A stretch of DNA of 47,219 nt from Verrucomicrobiaceae bacterium (GTDB lineage: Bacteria; Verrucomicrobiota; Verrucomicrobiia; Verrucomicrobiales; Verrucomicrobiaceae), in NCBI GenBank assembly GCA_947507875.1, contig CANNQP010000035.1:1-47219 (forward strand), in the 5' to 3' direction. Position numbers and translations under genes: made by a program. Below, in pieces: positions 24,940 to 33,445 of this stretch (positions are counted from its first letter, which is position 1; each line of letters begins with the position of its first letter). A model generated the notes under the pieces. It ran no database searches. It saw nothing but the letters and a program-made list of their open reading frames with translations, and was not told the origin of the DNA.

Positions 24940-26097
24940 ATGAGTCGAAAAATCCGTTATGGTATGGTCGGCGGCGGACGTGGTGCGTTCATCGGTGCCG
25001 TGCATCGCATCGCCGCTGCGATTGATCAGCAGATCGAACTAGTCTGCGGTGCCTTTTCCTCCGATCCGCAAAAGTCGAAAGATAGCGGCGCAGATCTGTT
25101 TTTGCCCGCAGATCGTTGTTACGTAAGCTATGAGGAAATGATCAAGGCCGAAGCGGCGCTTCCTGCGGATCAGCGCATGGATTTCATCGCCATCGTGACG
25201 CCGAATCACGTTCACTTTCCGCCTGCCAAGATGGCGCTGGAGCATGGTTTCCACGTGTTGAGCGATAAGCCTGCGACCTTTGATCTAGCCGAGGCCAAGC
25301 AACTGGCTGAGTTGGTGGAAAAGACGGGTCTGATCTACGGCCTAACCCACAACTACACGGGTTATCCTTTGGTGAAACAAGCCCGCGACATGGTCCACGA
25401 GGGCAAGCTGGGCAAGATCCGCAAGGTCGTGGTGGAATATCCCCAGGGCTGGCTCGCCACTCGTCTGGAAGAAAGTGGTCAAAAGCAGGCGGCTTGGCGC
25501 ACCGACCCCACCAAGTCGGGGGCTGCAGGCTGCGTGGGGGACATTGGTACTCACGCTGAAAATCTGGCGGAATACATCACGGGGCTGAAAATTGCTGAAC
25601 TCGCGGCAGATCTCACCACCTTTGTGGAAGGTCGCTTGCTCGACGACGATGCCAACATCCTGCTTCGCTTTGATAACGGAGCCAAGGGCGTTCTGCACAG
25701 TTCTCAGATCAGCGTGGGCGAGGAGAACAACCTGAACATCCGCGTTTATGGTGAGAAAGGTGGCTTGGAGTGGCACCAGAGAGAGCCCAACACCTTGCTG
25801 GTGAAATGGCTCGATCAGCCAATGCAGGTCTATCGCACTGCCAATGGTTACCTGGGAGCCAATGCCGCGGCAGCGACTCGCACCCCGCCCGCCCACCCCG
25901 AAGGCTACCTGGAAGCTTTTGCGAACATCTACAAAAACTTCGCCAACGCCATCCGTGCTCGATTGGACGGACGCGCTCCAACGGCCATCGAGAACGATTT
26001 CCCCAAAATCGAAGATGGAGTGCGCGGCATGGCGTTCATCGAAGCGGTCGTTGCTTCCAGCAAGGCCAATGCAGCTTGGACGAAGGTGAAAGCCTGA
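24940..26097 (+). CDS. Gfo/Idh/MocA-family NAD(P)-dependent oxidoreductase
   Basis: The 385-residue protein has the N-terminal Rossmann fold ([20 protein letters not shown]), the [16 protein letters not shown] strand-turn, [19 protein letters not shown] (a DKP variant of the family's catalytic EKP) and a C-terminal alpha/beta domain with [19 protein letters not shown]. Such enzymes oxidise or epimerise sugars and inositols; they are abundant in Verrucomicrobiota. ATG 24940 is the start, as frames upstream overlap the aminotransferase gene. No signal peptide is visible, so it is cytoplasmic. The gene ends 25 bp before a strong terminator, so the pair forms a complete unit. Confidence 0.93.
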   Translation: MSRKIRYGMVGGGRGAFIGAVHRIAAAIDQQIELVCGAFSSDPQKSKDSGADLFLPADRCYVSYEEMIKAEAALPADQRMDFIAIVTPNHVHFPPAKMALEHGFHVLSDKPATFDLAEAKQLAELVEKTGLIYGLTHNYTGYPLVKQARDMVHEGKLGKIRKVVVEYPQGWLATRLEESGQKQAAWRTDPTKSGAAGCVGDIGTHAENLAEYITGLKIAELAADLTTFVEGRLLDDDANILLRFDNGAKGVLHSSQISVGEENNLNIRVYGEKGGLEWHQREPNTLLVKWLDQPMQVYRTANGYLGANAAAATRTPPAHPEGYLEAFANIYKNFANAIRARLDGRAPTAIENDFPKIEDGVRGMAFIEAVVASSKANAAWTKVKA

Positions 26098-26122
26098 TCC
26101 CGCCATTCTCGGATTCTTTGTC

Positions 26123-26153
26123 AAAAGCCTGCCGTTTCGCGGCAGGCTTTTTT
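26123..26153 (+). terminator. Strong rho-independent terminator
   Basis: A 12-bp stem (AAAAGCCTGCCG at 26123-26134, CGGCAGGCTTTT at 26140-26151) with a 5-base loop TTTCG ends in a run of T. It is near-symmetric with A and T tracts, so it can also stop transcription from the minus-strand Smr gene. Confidence 0.95.
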
Positions 26154-26221
26154 GCGGGAAGACACCTTGGTCTCTTGCACCGCCATCATGCTCCATCAGG
26201 AAACTCAGGCCGTGGATTTCA

Positions 26222-26554
26222 TCATCGTTGATGTCGCGAGCTCTCGCTGAGGTCTTTGTTTTCGGTCGGCTTCTGGAGCTGCACCCAGGTGGCCCCCCAG
26301 CCACCGGTGTCGGCGCTGGCAGGCCAAGTGATGGCGGCCACGACGCTCATGCGGGCTAGCTTTTCATGCACGCCGATCCGCAGCGCGCCGCTGCCCTTGC
26401 CATGAATGATCCGCACCTTCGTGATGCTTTTCTGCCAACAGGCCAAAAGATAGTCTTCCAGCAGTGAGCTGACCTCCCGAGGCTGAAAGGTGTGGAGGTC
26501 GAGTTCGGGCGTGATCTCGATCTCCACCGGTTCTTCCGGCTGCTCGGGCATCAT
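26222..26554 (-). CDS. Smr-domain protein
   Basis: This 110-residue protein is essentially one Smr domain, as found at the C-terminus of MutS2 and in stand-alone proteins. It has the LDLH motif (ITPELDLHTFQPREV) and the VRIIHGKGSGALRIGVHEKL segment with HGKGSG. Stand-alone Smr proteins have nuclease or RNA-binding activity linked to ribosome quality control and recombination. The ATG at 26554 overlaps the stop of the upstream small gene (ATGA), so they are translationally coupled. The longer frame to 26584 is not needed. Confidence 0.88.
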   Translation of the reverse strand: MMPEQPEEPVEIEITPELDLHTFQPREVSSLLEDYLLACWQKSITKVRIIHGKGSGALRIGVHEKLARMSVVAAITWPASADTGGWGATWVQLQKPTENKDLSESSRHQR

Positions 26555-26832
26555 TTCAGCACGACGTGGGCAATGTCTTCCCACAGCGCGTCGATGTCAG
26601 CCGCTTTGCGAGAGGGTTTGCCCGCTTTGGCGAACCAATAATCCGCATTCCACGGATCACCTTCGATGAGATGCAGCAGGGCATGAATCCAAGACCCCAG
26701 GGGAGTGTGAATGTCTTGGGCGATGTTATGGGCGTCTTCCCAGTTCCCATGCTTGGCATGCCAGAGGGATTCTGCCTCAGGGCTCAGGCCCGGAGGCAGG
26801 CGGGTCGCGGTGGCGAGCTCAGCAGGAGTCAT
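26551..26832 (-). CDS. Conserved small hypothetical protein, coupled to Smr gene
   Basis: This 93-residue protein of unknown function has no signal peptide. Its middle (HGNWEDAHNIAQDIHTPLGS, then WIHALLHLIEGDPWNADYWF) resembles a widespread uncharacterised family with AH...Q...WIHALLH...GD..NA.YWF.RAG periodicity, which I recall but cannot name by database number. The gene overlaps the Smr gene by four bases and lies 18 bp downstream of the MFS gene on the same strand. The three genes could be one transcript. Confidence 0.75.
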   Translation of the reverse strand: MTPAELATATRLPPGLSPEAESLWHAKHGNWEDAHNIAQDIHTPLGSWIHALLHLIEGDPWNADYWFAKAGKPSRKAADIDALWEDIAHVVLK

Positions 26833-26850
26833 GACACGAGAGCAGGTGGA

Positions 26851-28227
26851 TCAATCCTCGGGCATCGGACGGCCCTTGGTCTCTGGCAGGAAAGCGAGGG
26901 CAACAAGGCCGAGGAGGAAAATGCCGCTCATGTAAGTGCAAGCGGTGCGGAAGGCTTCCAGCTTTGCTTCAGGCGTGGTGGCTCCAGCTTTCAGGGCTGC
27001 CTGGAGGCTGCCAAGCGTAAACGGTCCGCTGGCTGCCACAAAACGGCCGACGTTGTAGCAGAAGCTGGTGCCGGTGCTGCGCAGGCTGGTGGGGAACAGC
27101 TCAGGCAGGTAGATCGCAAACCCAGCGAAGAGCGCGAGCTGGCAGGCTCCCATGACCGCGCTCATCCAGATGTCGCTGCGACCGTCGAAGAATTGGAAAA
27201 AGCCGATCGTGGAGATCATCGCGGCAACGTAAGCGATGGCGAAGGCGGGCTTGCGACCTCGGCCTTGGGCGATTTTGGTCATGAGCAACATGCCGAAGAA
27301 GGCACCGAGGTTCTGCACGATGGAGTTCACGCCGATCCAGAAGGTCTTTTCGCCAGCGATTTTTTCGGCAGCGACGCCTTCGGCTTTCAGGGAGCGCTCC
27401 ATGACATCTCCCACGAGTTCAGGGCTGAAGAACCCGATGCCCCACAGGCCGATCACTCCGGCCACGCAGAGGACCATGCCCAAGAGGGCGGATTTGCGCC
27501 AGCGCACATCGCCGAGCAGGGAAGAGTAGGAGCCGAATTTGACCCCGGCTGCTTTTCCTGCCGCGCGCGCTTTGACCCACTTTTCGGGCTCCTTCAGGCG
27601 CACCTGAATGAAGACACAAAGGAAGGCAGGCAAAGCGCCGACGAGGAACATGTATTTCCAAGCAGTGCCTGGTTCGATGACCTTCGTGGACTCTAGGCTA
27701 CCCATGTACATGCTGGTCAGGCCTGCGGTGATGTTTCCCACCGCAGACAGGGCCTGAAGGGTGCCGAGAGCACCAGCGCGGGCAGAGTCGGGAAGGGTAT
27801 CTGCCACCAGGGCAACGGCGAGACCGAAGACGCCACCAACACCGAGGCCGGTAAGGAAGCGAAAGATGGCGAAGTCCACCCAGCCCTTCGAGAAAGCGGA
27901 GAGTCCGGTGCAGACTGAGTAGATGAGAACGGTCAGCGTGAGGGTTTTGGCACGGCCGATGCGGTCACCCACGGACCCAAAGATCAGGCCTCCGGTTGCC
28001 CAGCCCGCCACGAAGATGGAGGTGGCGTAACCACCATACTTGATGGCATCCACCTCGGGGGGCAGCAGTGCCTTCATCGCAGAATTGCGCGCCAGCAGGA
28101 AGAGCTGCTGATCCAGGCAGTCGAACAACCAAGCGAGGGACGCGACGATGAACACAAACCAGTGGTAGCTGGTCAGGTGTTTGTACCAGGGCGCGTTCGT
28201 GTCGGGAAGGGTAGCGGGTTGGCTCAT
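26851..28227 (-). CDS. MFS transporter (sugar/organic-acid type)
   Basis: The 458-residue protein has about 12 membrane helices. MFS signatures are GDRIGRAKTLTLTVLIYSVC after helix 2 (DRxGR motif), RFLTGLGVGGVFGLAVALVA (helix 4), and DSARAGALGTLQAL. The central loop is longer than usual and rich in Lys/Ala (FGSYSSLLGDVRWRKSALL). It belongs to the sialate/aromatic-acid or sugar porter type; substrate cannot be told. The end GRKPAFAIAYVAAMI is the second GRxP-like motif. It is upstream of the small gene/Smr pair on the minus strand. Confidence 0.9.
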   Translation of the reverse strand: MSQPATLPDTNAPWYKHLTSYHWFVFIVASLAWLFDCLDQQLFLLARNSAMKALLPPEVDAIKYGGYATSIFVAGWATGGLIFGSVGDRIGRAKTLTLTVLIYSVCTGLSAFSKGWVDFAIFRFLTGLGVGGVFGLAVALVADTLPDSARAGALGTLQALSAVGNITAGLTSMYMGSLESTKVIEPGTAWKYMFLVGALPAFLCVFIQVRLKEPEKWVKARAAGKAAGVKFGSYSSLLGDVRWRKSALLGMVLCVAGVIGLWGIGFFSPELVGDVMERSLKAEGVAAEKIAGEKTFWIGVNSIVQNLGAFFGMLLMTKIAQGRGRKPAFAIAYVAAMISTIGFFQFFDGRSDIWMSAVMGACQLALFAGFAIYLPELFPTSLRSTGTSFCYNVGRFVAASGPFTLGSLQAALKAGATTPEAKLEAFRTACTYMSGIFLLGLVALAFLPETKGRPMPED

Positions 28228-28264
28228 GGGCGCGGAGAGTGGATGACTCTCGCAGATGTGGCAA

Positions 28265-30385
28265 TCAGGAATTACCCGACGATGACAGACGCGAGAGCGG
28301 CATGGTGAGGATCAAGGTGGTGCCTTGACCGGGTTGGCTTTCCCAGCGGACCTGCGCACCGAGCGTGCGGCAGCGTTCTCGGATACCTGTGCAGCCAAAG
28401 TGCCCGCTGCGGGTGGCATCGGGGCCGTTTTCGGGCAGGAAACCGCGTCCGTCATCCGAGATGCGGAGGATGAGCTGCGCTTGGGGCGGTGCAGAGCACG
28501 AAAGGTGCAGGGTCAGGGTGCGGGCGGCGGCATGTTTGATGACATTCGTCACGGCCTCGCGGCTGATCATGCGCAGGTGATGGGCGCTGGCTGGTGGCAG
28601 TTCGGGGATCGGGTGCAGATCCACGATGACCTGGGGAAAGTGCTCGCGCGATTGATCCCCGAGGCTTTGCAGCGACTCAGGAAGGCTGGCGGGCCGCCCA
28701 GGCTGGCGGAGGTCAGCGATGAGGTTCCGCGCCTCCGCTTGAATACGGGAGACAAGGCTGCGCGAGGCATCCACCAGCGCGCGGGCTTTTTCCTCCAGCG
28801 GACGCGAGGCTGCGGCTTGGAGCCGGAGCGAAAGGCCAGCCAGTTCCTGCTCCAGCGTGTCATGGAATTCGCGCGCGATACGCTGGCGCTCATCCAGCGC
28901 AGCTTGGTGGCTGATGCGAGCCTGCAGGCGTAAAATCTGGCGGCGTTGCAGGCTGATCCAGAGCATCGTCATCAGGATACCCAAGCCCAGAAGTCCCATG
29001 GCGATGGCTAGACGCTGCATGTCCCAAAACGGCGCGGCAGTGATCAGTTGGATGTCTTCCACCTCACGCAGCAACAGGCTGGCCTGAAGTGGCTGGGACC
29101 GGAAACCACGATCGGTCGCCGAGGCATCGACAACACAGATGCCGGTGAGTCGGCAGCGGCTGCCAAGGCGCAAATCAGGAGCTTCTACCTTCGGCAGCAT
29201 GGCGCGAATCGAAAGCCCCCCTGCCGTGAAGCGCAGCTCATGCCCGCTCGCATTGCGGGAAAGATCTTCAAGCAACACCACCTCCTCCAGGCGAACGAGG
29301 TCCCCATCGTGCGAGCCATCTTGAAAGTCTTGAAGGCGGATGCGGGCGGGCTCGACCCCGCTCGCTTCCACTTCGGTTTGCACCACGGTCGCATCAGCGA
29401 GGGAGGCGCTGAAGCTCTCCATGACCGGAAAGCCGACGACTTGCACTTGGGTGCCTATTTTTAAATCCGTCGTGCCCTCGCTCAAATGCACGGCGATCGC
29501 AGGTGAGGGCAGGGGTGCGGGTGGTGTCAGCAGGGCTGCTGGGCCGCTGTCTAGCGTGGCCGTGCGTGGTGGTGGAGGTGGTTCTGTATCCCTCAAGTAA
29601 AGTCGGCCACCGGGAAAAACGGCCAGGACCGTGCCATGAATGCGCACGCGATGCCGAGGACCTGCAGCCACGCCAAACTGGTAGATCGCGGGCACTGCCT
29701 GGATGGGTAGGCTCTCGGGGGCTGGCGCAGGTGTCGCGATGGCGATGTCCGACCAGTCCACGACGCGCAGGTAAGGAAAGACAAGCTGACGTCGGTCATT
29801 GATACCGCCTGCCGCCAGAGCGGTGAGTTTGATCTTGGCGTCGATCAGGGCTGGGGCAGCCTCGGGCGGTGCATTCACGCGCACTTCGATGACTTGGCCT
29901 CCGATGGCCAGCCGCAGCAGGGAGCGATCTTTTTCCCAAGCGGTCAGGCTGCGCCCGATGCCCTCGGTCACGATGCGCTGGTAGTGGTAACGGCCTGACG
30001 CCAGGTCCTCATAACTCGCAGGAACAGCCATCAGGGCGCTGCCGCGACCGATGCGCGTTAGCGACTCGACATTGACGCCAGGGAAATACAGGCCTGGCGT
30101 AGTTAAGCCGGTGACTTGGATTTGATCTCCCACCTGCAAGTCATGCCGCACGGGTGGACGAAAGTGCAGGTGGGTGCCGCCGGATCTATCTTGAAGGAAG
30201 ACCGTGCCGCTGCTTTCGACAAAACTCACCGTCCCCTCCAGTGATACGGGCAGGGCCTGAAGACTTTGCTCATAGGGCAAGGAGCGCACGTCCAATGCGC
30301 GAGTGAGCGGCTGCTGCCCTGCCGCAGGCCAGGAGGAGGCACACAATAATATCTGGGAAAACAGCAGTGAGCGCAGGAGAGTCAC
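28265..30385 (-). CDS. Sensor histidine kinase with periplasmic OB-like domains (NarL/LuxR-partner type)
   Basis: The 706-residue protein starts with a Sec signal (GTG start, MTLLRSLLFSQILLCASSWP). A long periplasmic part (about 25-470) has OB-fold-like repeats (VSLEGTVSFVESSGTVFLQD, then DLQVGDQIQVTGLTTPGLYF; later VRIHGTVLAVFPGGRLYLRD). One transmembrane helix (LAIAMGLLGLGILMTMLWIS) is followed by a HisKA_3 dimerisation domain with the H-box ERQRIAREFHDTLEQELAGL and a HATPase domain (REAVTNVIKHAAA, LRISDDGRGF). It should phosphorylate a NarL-type response regulator, but none is encoded nearby. It is divergent from the type II secretion cluster. Confidence 0.88.
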   Translation of the reverse strand: MTLLRSLLFSQILLCASSWPAAGQQPLTRALDVRSLPYEQSLQALPVSLEGTVSFVESSGTVFLQDRSGGTHLHFRPPVRHDLQVGDQIQVTGLTTPGLYFPGVNVESLTRIGRGSALMAVPASYEDLASGRYHYQRIVTEGIGRSLTAWEKDRSLLRLAIGGQVIEVRVNAPPEAAPALIDAKIKLTALAAGGINDRRQLVFPYLRVVDWSDIAIATPAPAPESLPIQAVPAIYQFGVAAGPRHRVRIHGTVLAVFPGGRLYLRDTEPPPPPRTATLDSGPAALLTPPAPLPSPAIAVHLSEGTTDLKIGTQVQVVGFPVMESFSASLADATVVQTEVEASGVEPARIRLQDFQDGSHDGDLVRLEEVVLLEDLSRNASGHELRFTAGGLSIRAMLPKVEAPDLRLGSRCRLTGICVVDASATDRGFRSQPLQASLLLREVEDIQLITAAPFWDMQRLAIAMGLLGLGILMTMLWISLQRRQILRLQARISHQAALDERQRIAREFHDTLEQELAGLSLRLQAAASRPLEEKARALVDASRSLVSRIQAEARNLIADLRQPGRPASLPESLQSLGDQSREHFPQVIVDLHPIPELPPASAHHLRMISREAVTNVIKHAAARTLTLHLSCSAPPQAQLILRISDDGRGFLPENGPDATRSGHFGCTGIRERCRTLGAQVRWESQPGQGTTLILTMPLSRLSSSGNS

Positions 30386-30787
30386 ACGTCAAAAAAAGGT
30401 CAATCAGGGGTGTTGTTTCAGTCCGTGCATGCATCCTCACCATCGGAAAAGACACCTGCAATGTGGCTGTGCATGTCGGAGGCGGTGATTCGGCTGCCAC
30501 CTGAGCCGGCTGTCATCCTGAGGCAGGCTTGAAGGTCTTCGAGGGGCTGGCTCATGAGAGGTTGTTGCGTGAAGCTTGGGCAATGATAGCGGTGGCTATG
30601 TGGCGAAGCAAGCCAGCGATCATTAGGTCCTCGACCTAAAAAGTAGGTGTCCATTCCGTCACTCCACCCATGGTCTTTTTGAATCTACCCTTGTTTGCGA
30701 TTGAACCTTCATCTAAGCGCTGCTGTCTCCCGCCTTGCACTTGTGGACCAGCTCTTTTATAGGGCGCGCCTCCATTGCTCCCTACGC
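30386..30787. other. Divergent intergenic region, histidine kinase/secretion cluster
   Basis: These 402 bp contain no convincing gene. A minus-strand frame (30418-30555, 45 codons from ATG 30555) is possible but weak. An exact 7-3-7 inverted repeat (TTAGGTC at 30623-30629, GACCTAA at 30633-30639) looks like an operator. Promoters were not identified with confidence. Confidence 0.5.
30623..30639. promoter_or_regulatory. Operator-like palindrome TTAGGTC-CTC-GACCTAA
   Basis: A perfect 7-bp inverted repeat with a 3-base centre sits 149 bp before the secretion cluster and 238 bp before the kinase gene on the other strand. A further TAGGT at 30645-30649 repeats the half-site ACCTA. No T tract follows on either strand, so it is not a terminator. 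Confidence 0.4.
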
Positions 30788-32038
30788 ATGAAACCAGCCG
30801 ACGATCTTTTGCTCATTCCTCATGAAGAGGGATTTCGTGCTTGGCGTGTGAAAGGTGACCAAATTAGCCCGGTTGAGGCAGACGGGCGTGCCTGGAAAAA
30901 TGCAAGTTGGGTTGCGCTTCCAGCTCGTTCGATCATCAGTGTTCCGATGCGTATTCTGGGCGTGGATGGAGATCGTCGCGAATCCGCAGCACAGTTGGAG
31001 CTCGAGGCTACAGGCTTTAGCCAGGAGACCTCGGACACGCATTCGTTTGAATTGCAGATTCCACCCAGTGCAGAGGAGCGTGATGCCCCTGTCACGGCCA
31101 TCCTTCAGGCAGCGGCGCTTCCAGAACATGTGCTCGCTGCTGCGGATCACGCACGTTTTGTGCCCTCCGTGGCTTTTCATCAACTGAAAGCCGGTGAGGT
31201 TCTGCTGTGGTATGAGACGGGCGGCTTGGTGATGGCTATTCCGAATGCGAAAGGCAGTCCGCTGCACTGCCAGGGTCTTTCGGCGCGAACCTTGGACGCC
31301 GATGCCGCGGCTGAAGTGCGTTGCGTGCTTGCGTCTCTCGATCTCGCGGGTGTGTTGCCTGAGTTGGAAAGCATCTGCATTTCCAGCAGCGATGAGGCCG
31401 AGGGGCGCGTGCCTGTTAGTTTTGAAAACGGTCTGGACTTGCCGGTGACCTTTCGGCGGTCCGCTCCTCCCATCATGCCGGAAAAAGCGAGCCGTCTTGT
31501 GCCGCAGCCCGTCGTGCAGCTGCGCACAGAGCGGCAGCAGCGTCGCATGGTCATGTTGGGGGTCGCGGCCTTTACGTTGGTTTTGATCGCAGCCTTGGGG
31601 GCATTTGCGCTTCGGGTTTTGGTCAGAGAGCGTTCCCTCATGGCCGAACAGGCTCGGCTTCGTGGTTTGGAAAGCCAATTGGAATCCATTCGTGACGCTC
31701 GGGCGAATTGGGAAGATCTCCGGCCTGCGCTGCGTCCTGATCTTTATCCAGTGGAAACCATTTATCAGTTGGTGCAGTTGCTGCCGCCGGAGGGAATCCG
31801 TGTCACCCGTTTCGAATTGAAATTGGATGCTTTCGTTATTGATGGTGAGGCTTCGTCCCTGGGCCATGGCATCGAGTTCCGCGACAAGCTCGTCGCCGCA
31901 CCTGCGCTCAGCCATTGGGTCTGGGATGTGCCTCAGCCGACGAGCTTGCCGGATGGTCGCGCCACCTTCCGTGCCGAGGCGAAGCCGAAGGTGGATGAAA
32001 CGCTCACGGAAGAATCTCAGGAGGTGACCTCGCTATGA
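30788..32038 (+). CDS. Type II secretion/pilus inner-membrane protein, GspL/PilM-PilN-like
   Basis: This 416-residue protein has an N-terminal cytoplasmic region of about 250 residues resembling the actin-like half of GspL/PilM, one transmembrane helix (about 253-278, MVMLGVAAFTLVLIAALGAF) and a periplasmic coiled-coil plus PilN-like fold. Catalytic ATP motifs are degenerate, as in GspL. ATG 30788 (MKPADDLLLIPHEEG) is preferred over the 30695 frame start, which lacks homology. It overlaps the next gene by four bases. Identity as GspL is by architecture and position, not by strong motif. Confidence 0.7.
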   Translation: MKPADDLLLIPHEEGFRAWRVKGDQISPVEADGRAWKNASWVALPARSIISVPMRILGVDGDRRESAAQLELEATGFSQETSDTHSFELQIPPSAEERDAPVTAILQAAALPEHVLAAADHARFVPSVAFHQLKAGEVLLWYETGGLVMAIPNAKGSPLHCQGLSARTLDADAAAEVRCVLASLDLAGVLPELESICISSSDEAEGRVPVSFENGLDLPVTFRRSAPPIMPEKASRLVPQPVVQLRTERQQRRMVMLGVAAFTLVLIAALGAFALRVLVRERSLMAEQARLRGLESQLESIRDARANWEDLRPALRPDLYPVETIYQLVQLLPPEGIRVTRFELKLDAFVIDGEASSLGHGIEFRDKLVAAPALSHWVWDVPQPTSLPDGRATFRAEAKPKVDETLTEESQEVTSL

Positions 32039-32559
32039 CGGCCAGTGAACAACGTCTCGCCATTGCCCTGGGAGTGATCCTGGTTGGTGGCGGAGCTTTT
32101 TTAGGACTGAATAAGATGAAGGCCTGGAAGCTGCGTGTGGATGCCCTAGGACGTGAAGTCGCTGCCGCAAAGGCTGATGCAGATGAACTCTTGGCTCGCA
32201 AAGATTTCTGGGACAAACGTTCCGCCTGGTTGGCTGAAAAGCAGCCCCCTTTCACCAAGGCAGGGGAGGCGACCACCAGCATCCTGAATCTCGTGGACGA
32301 ACTCGCGACCAAGCATGGCGTGAGCATTCCGCTGAAGCAGCCGAATGAAGGCAGTGAGCGTGCTGGATTGACCTCTGCTGCGGTGACGTTGAAAGTCGTC
32401 GGGGAAATGAAGCCCGTCATGAGTTGGCTCTATGATCTCCAGCAGCCTTCCGCTTTCATTGCGGTTCCGGCGATGACGATCACTCCGAACGATGAGGATT
32501 CGTCGAAGATCGAATTGAATTTGCGCATCGAAAAATGGTTTCGCCTCTCAGCCTCATGA
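32035..32559 (+). CDS. GspM/PilO-like inner-membrane assembly protein
   Basis: The 174-residue protein has an N-terminal membrane helix (LAIALGVILVGGGAFLGL), a coiled coil (WKLRVDALGREVAAAKADAD) and a ferredoxin-like C-terminal domain, matching GspM/PilO proteins that pair with GspL/PilN. It overlaps both neighbours by four bases (ATGA). It would sit in the inner membrane as the second subunit of the assembly platform. Confidence 0.75.
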   Translation: MTASEQRLAIALGVILVGGGAFLGLNKMKAWKLRVDALGREVAAAKADADELLARKDFWDKRSAWLAEKQPPFTKAGEATTSILNLVDELATKHGVSIPLKQPNEGSERAGLTSAAVTLKVVGEMKPVMSWLYDLQQPSAFIAVPAMTITPNDEDSSKIELNLRIEKWFRLSAS

Positions 32560-33401
32560 AGTTGTTTTACTCCATGGCTGCATTGTCGGCCCTCCTTTTC
32601 ACAGCGAGCCCGATGCTTGCCCAGCAGCCCGATCCTGGTACGGGGCCAGATGCGCCAGTGTCGATGGATCCAACGGCGAATGCCGGAAATTCTGGTGCCG
32701 AAGCGCCACCTTCTGATACAGCTCCAGAAGCTAGCGTGATGCCGGGGGGAGAGGAGCCCGAAGGTGCTGCCCCCATCCCCCAAGCCTATGCCATTGAGCG
32801 TTATCAAGCCTCTTGGGACAAAAATCCCTTCTTGCTGAAAACAACCCCGATTGCTCAACCCACGGTCAACTGGGGGCAGGACTGGACACTGGCCGGCATG
32901 TCGAGCTTCAATGGCAAGATTCGCGTCAGCATCCGCAACAAACAGACGAATGAATTTAAGCGCATCAGCAATGATGAAAAACCAGGAGAAGAATTCCGGC
33001 TCGTTCGCACCCAGTTTAGTCGCAATCGCAAAGATGCCTTGGCCGTGATTGCCAAAGGCAACCAAGAAGCTGAGCTCAAGTATGATGAGAACGCTGCTCC
33101 GGTGACCATCAATAATACCACGCGGGCTCCTTCTGGGGCAAATGCCGCGGCTCCTGGTGCTCCTGGAAATCCAGGATTGCCACAGCCCGGTCGAGCTGCT
33201 GCCCCAAACACCACGTCACTTCCACGTGGTCCCAGTCCGGGACTACCTGGTGCTCAACCCACCTCTCCAGTGCCCAGCCAGCCTGGCTTGATTCAACCCA
33301 ACTTGCCAGGAGCCCAGCCTGCTGCGCCAGCCGCTCCGACCATCTCGCGGCGGCGTCAATTGATTCCCGCCCCAGTCATTACTCCTCCGGCAAATCCTTG
33401 A
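32556..33401 (+). CDS. Secreted Pro-rich protein, GspC/PilP-like
   Basis: The 281-residue protein starts with a signal peptide (MKLFYSMAALSALLFTASPM). A small folded domain around residues 75-180 (YQASWDKNPFLLKTTP; WTLAGMSSFNGKIRVSIRNK) resembles the beta-sandwich HR/PilP region that couples the inner-membrane platform to the secretin. The rest of the protein is Ala/Pro/Gly-rich and disordered (for example NPGLPQPGRAAAPNTTSLP). The stop of gspM overlaps its start by four bases, and the secretin gene follows after 44 bp. The role is inferred from position; no family motif is decisive. Confidence 0.65.
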   Translation: MKLFYSMAALSALLFTASPMLAQQPDPGTGPDAPVSMDPTANAGNSGAEAPPSDTAPEASVMPGGEEPEGAAPIPQAYAIERYQASWDKNPFLLKTTPIAQPTVNWGQDWTLAGMSSFNGKIRVSIRNKQTNEFKRISNDEKPGEEFRLVRTQFSRNRKDALAVIAKGNQEAELKYDENAAPVTINNTTRAPSGANAAAPGAPGNPGLPQPGRAAAPNTTSLPRGPSPGLPGAQPTSPVPSQPGLIQPNLPGAQPAAPAAPTISRRRQLIPAPVITPPANP

Positions 33402-33445
33402 GCCCAATCGGCTAGTTCTTTCCATTCCTTGGCCCTTTCTCTGTC

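Noticed and set aside
30418..30654. 78-codon minus-strand frame between the sensor kinase and the secretion cluster
   Set aside because: It has no recognisable motif or clear start context, and the first part lies over a palindrome. It is not excluded as a small gene from ATG 30555 but is unsupported.
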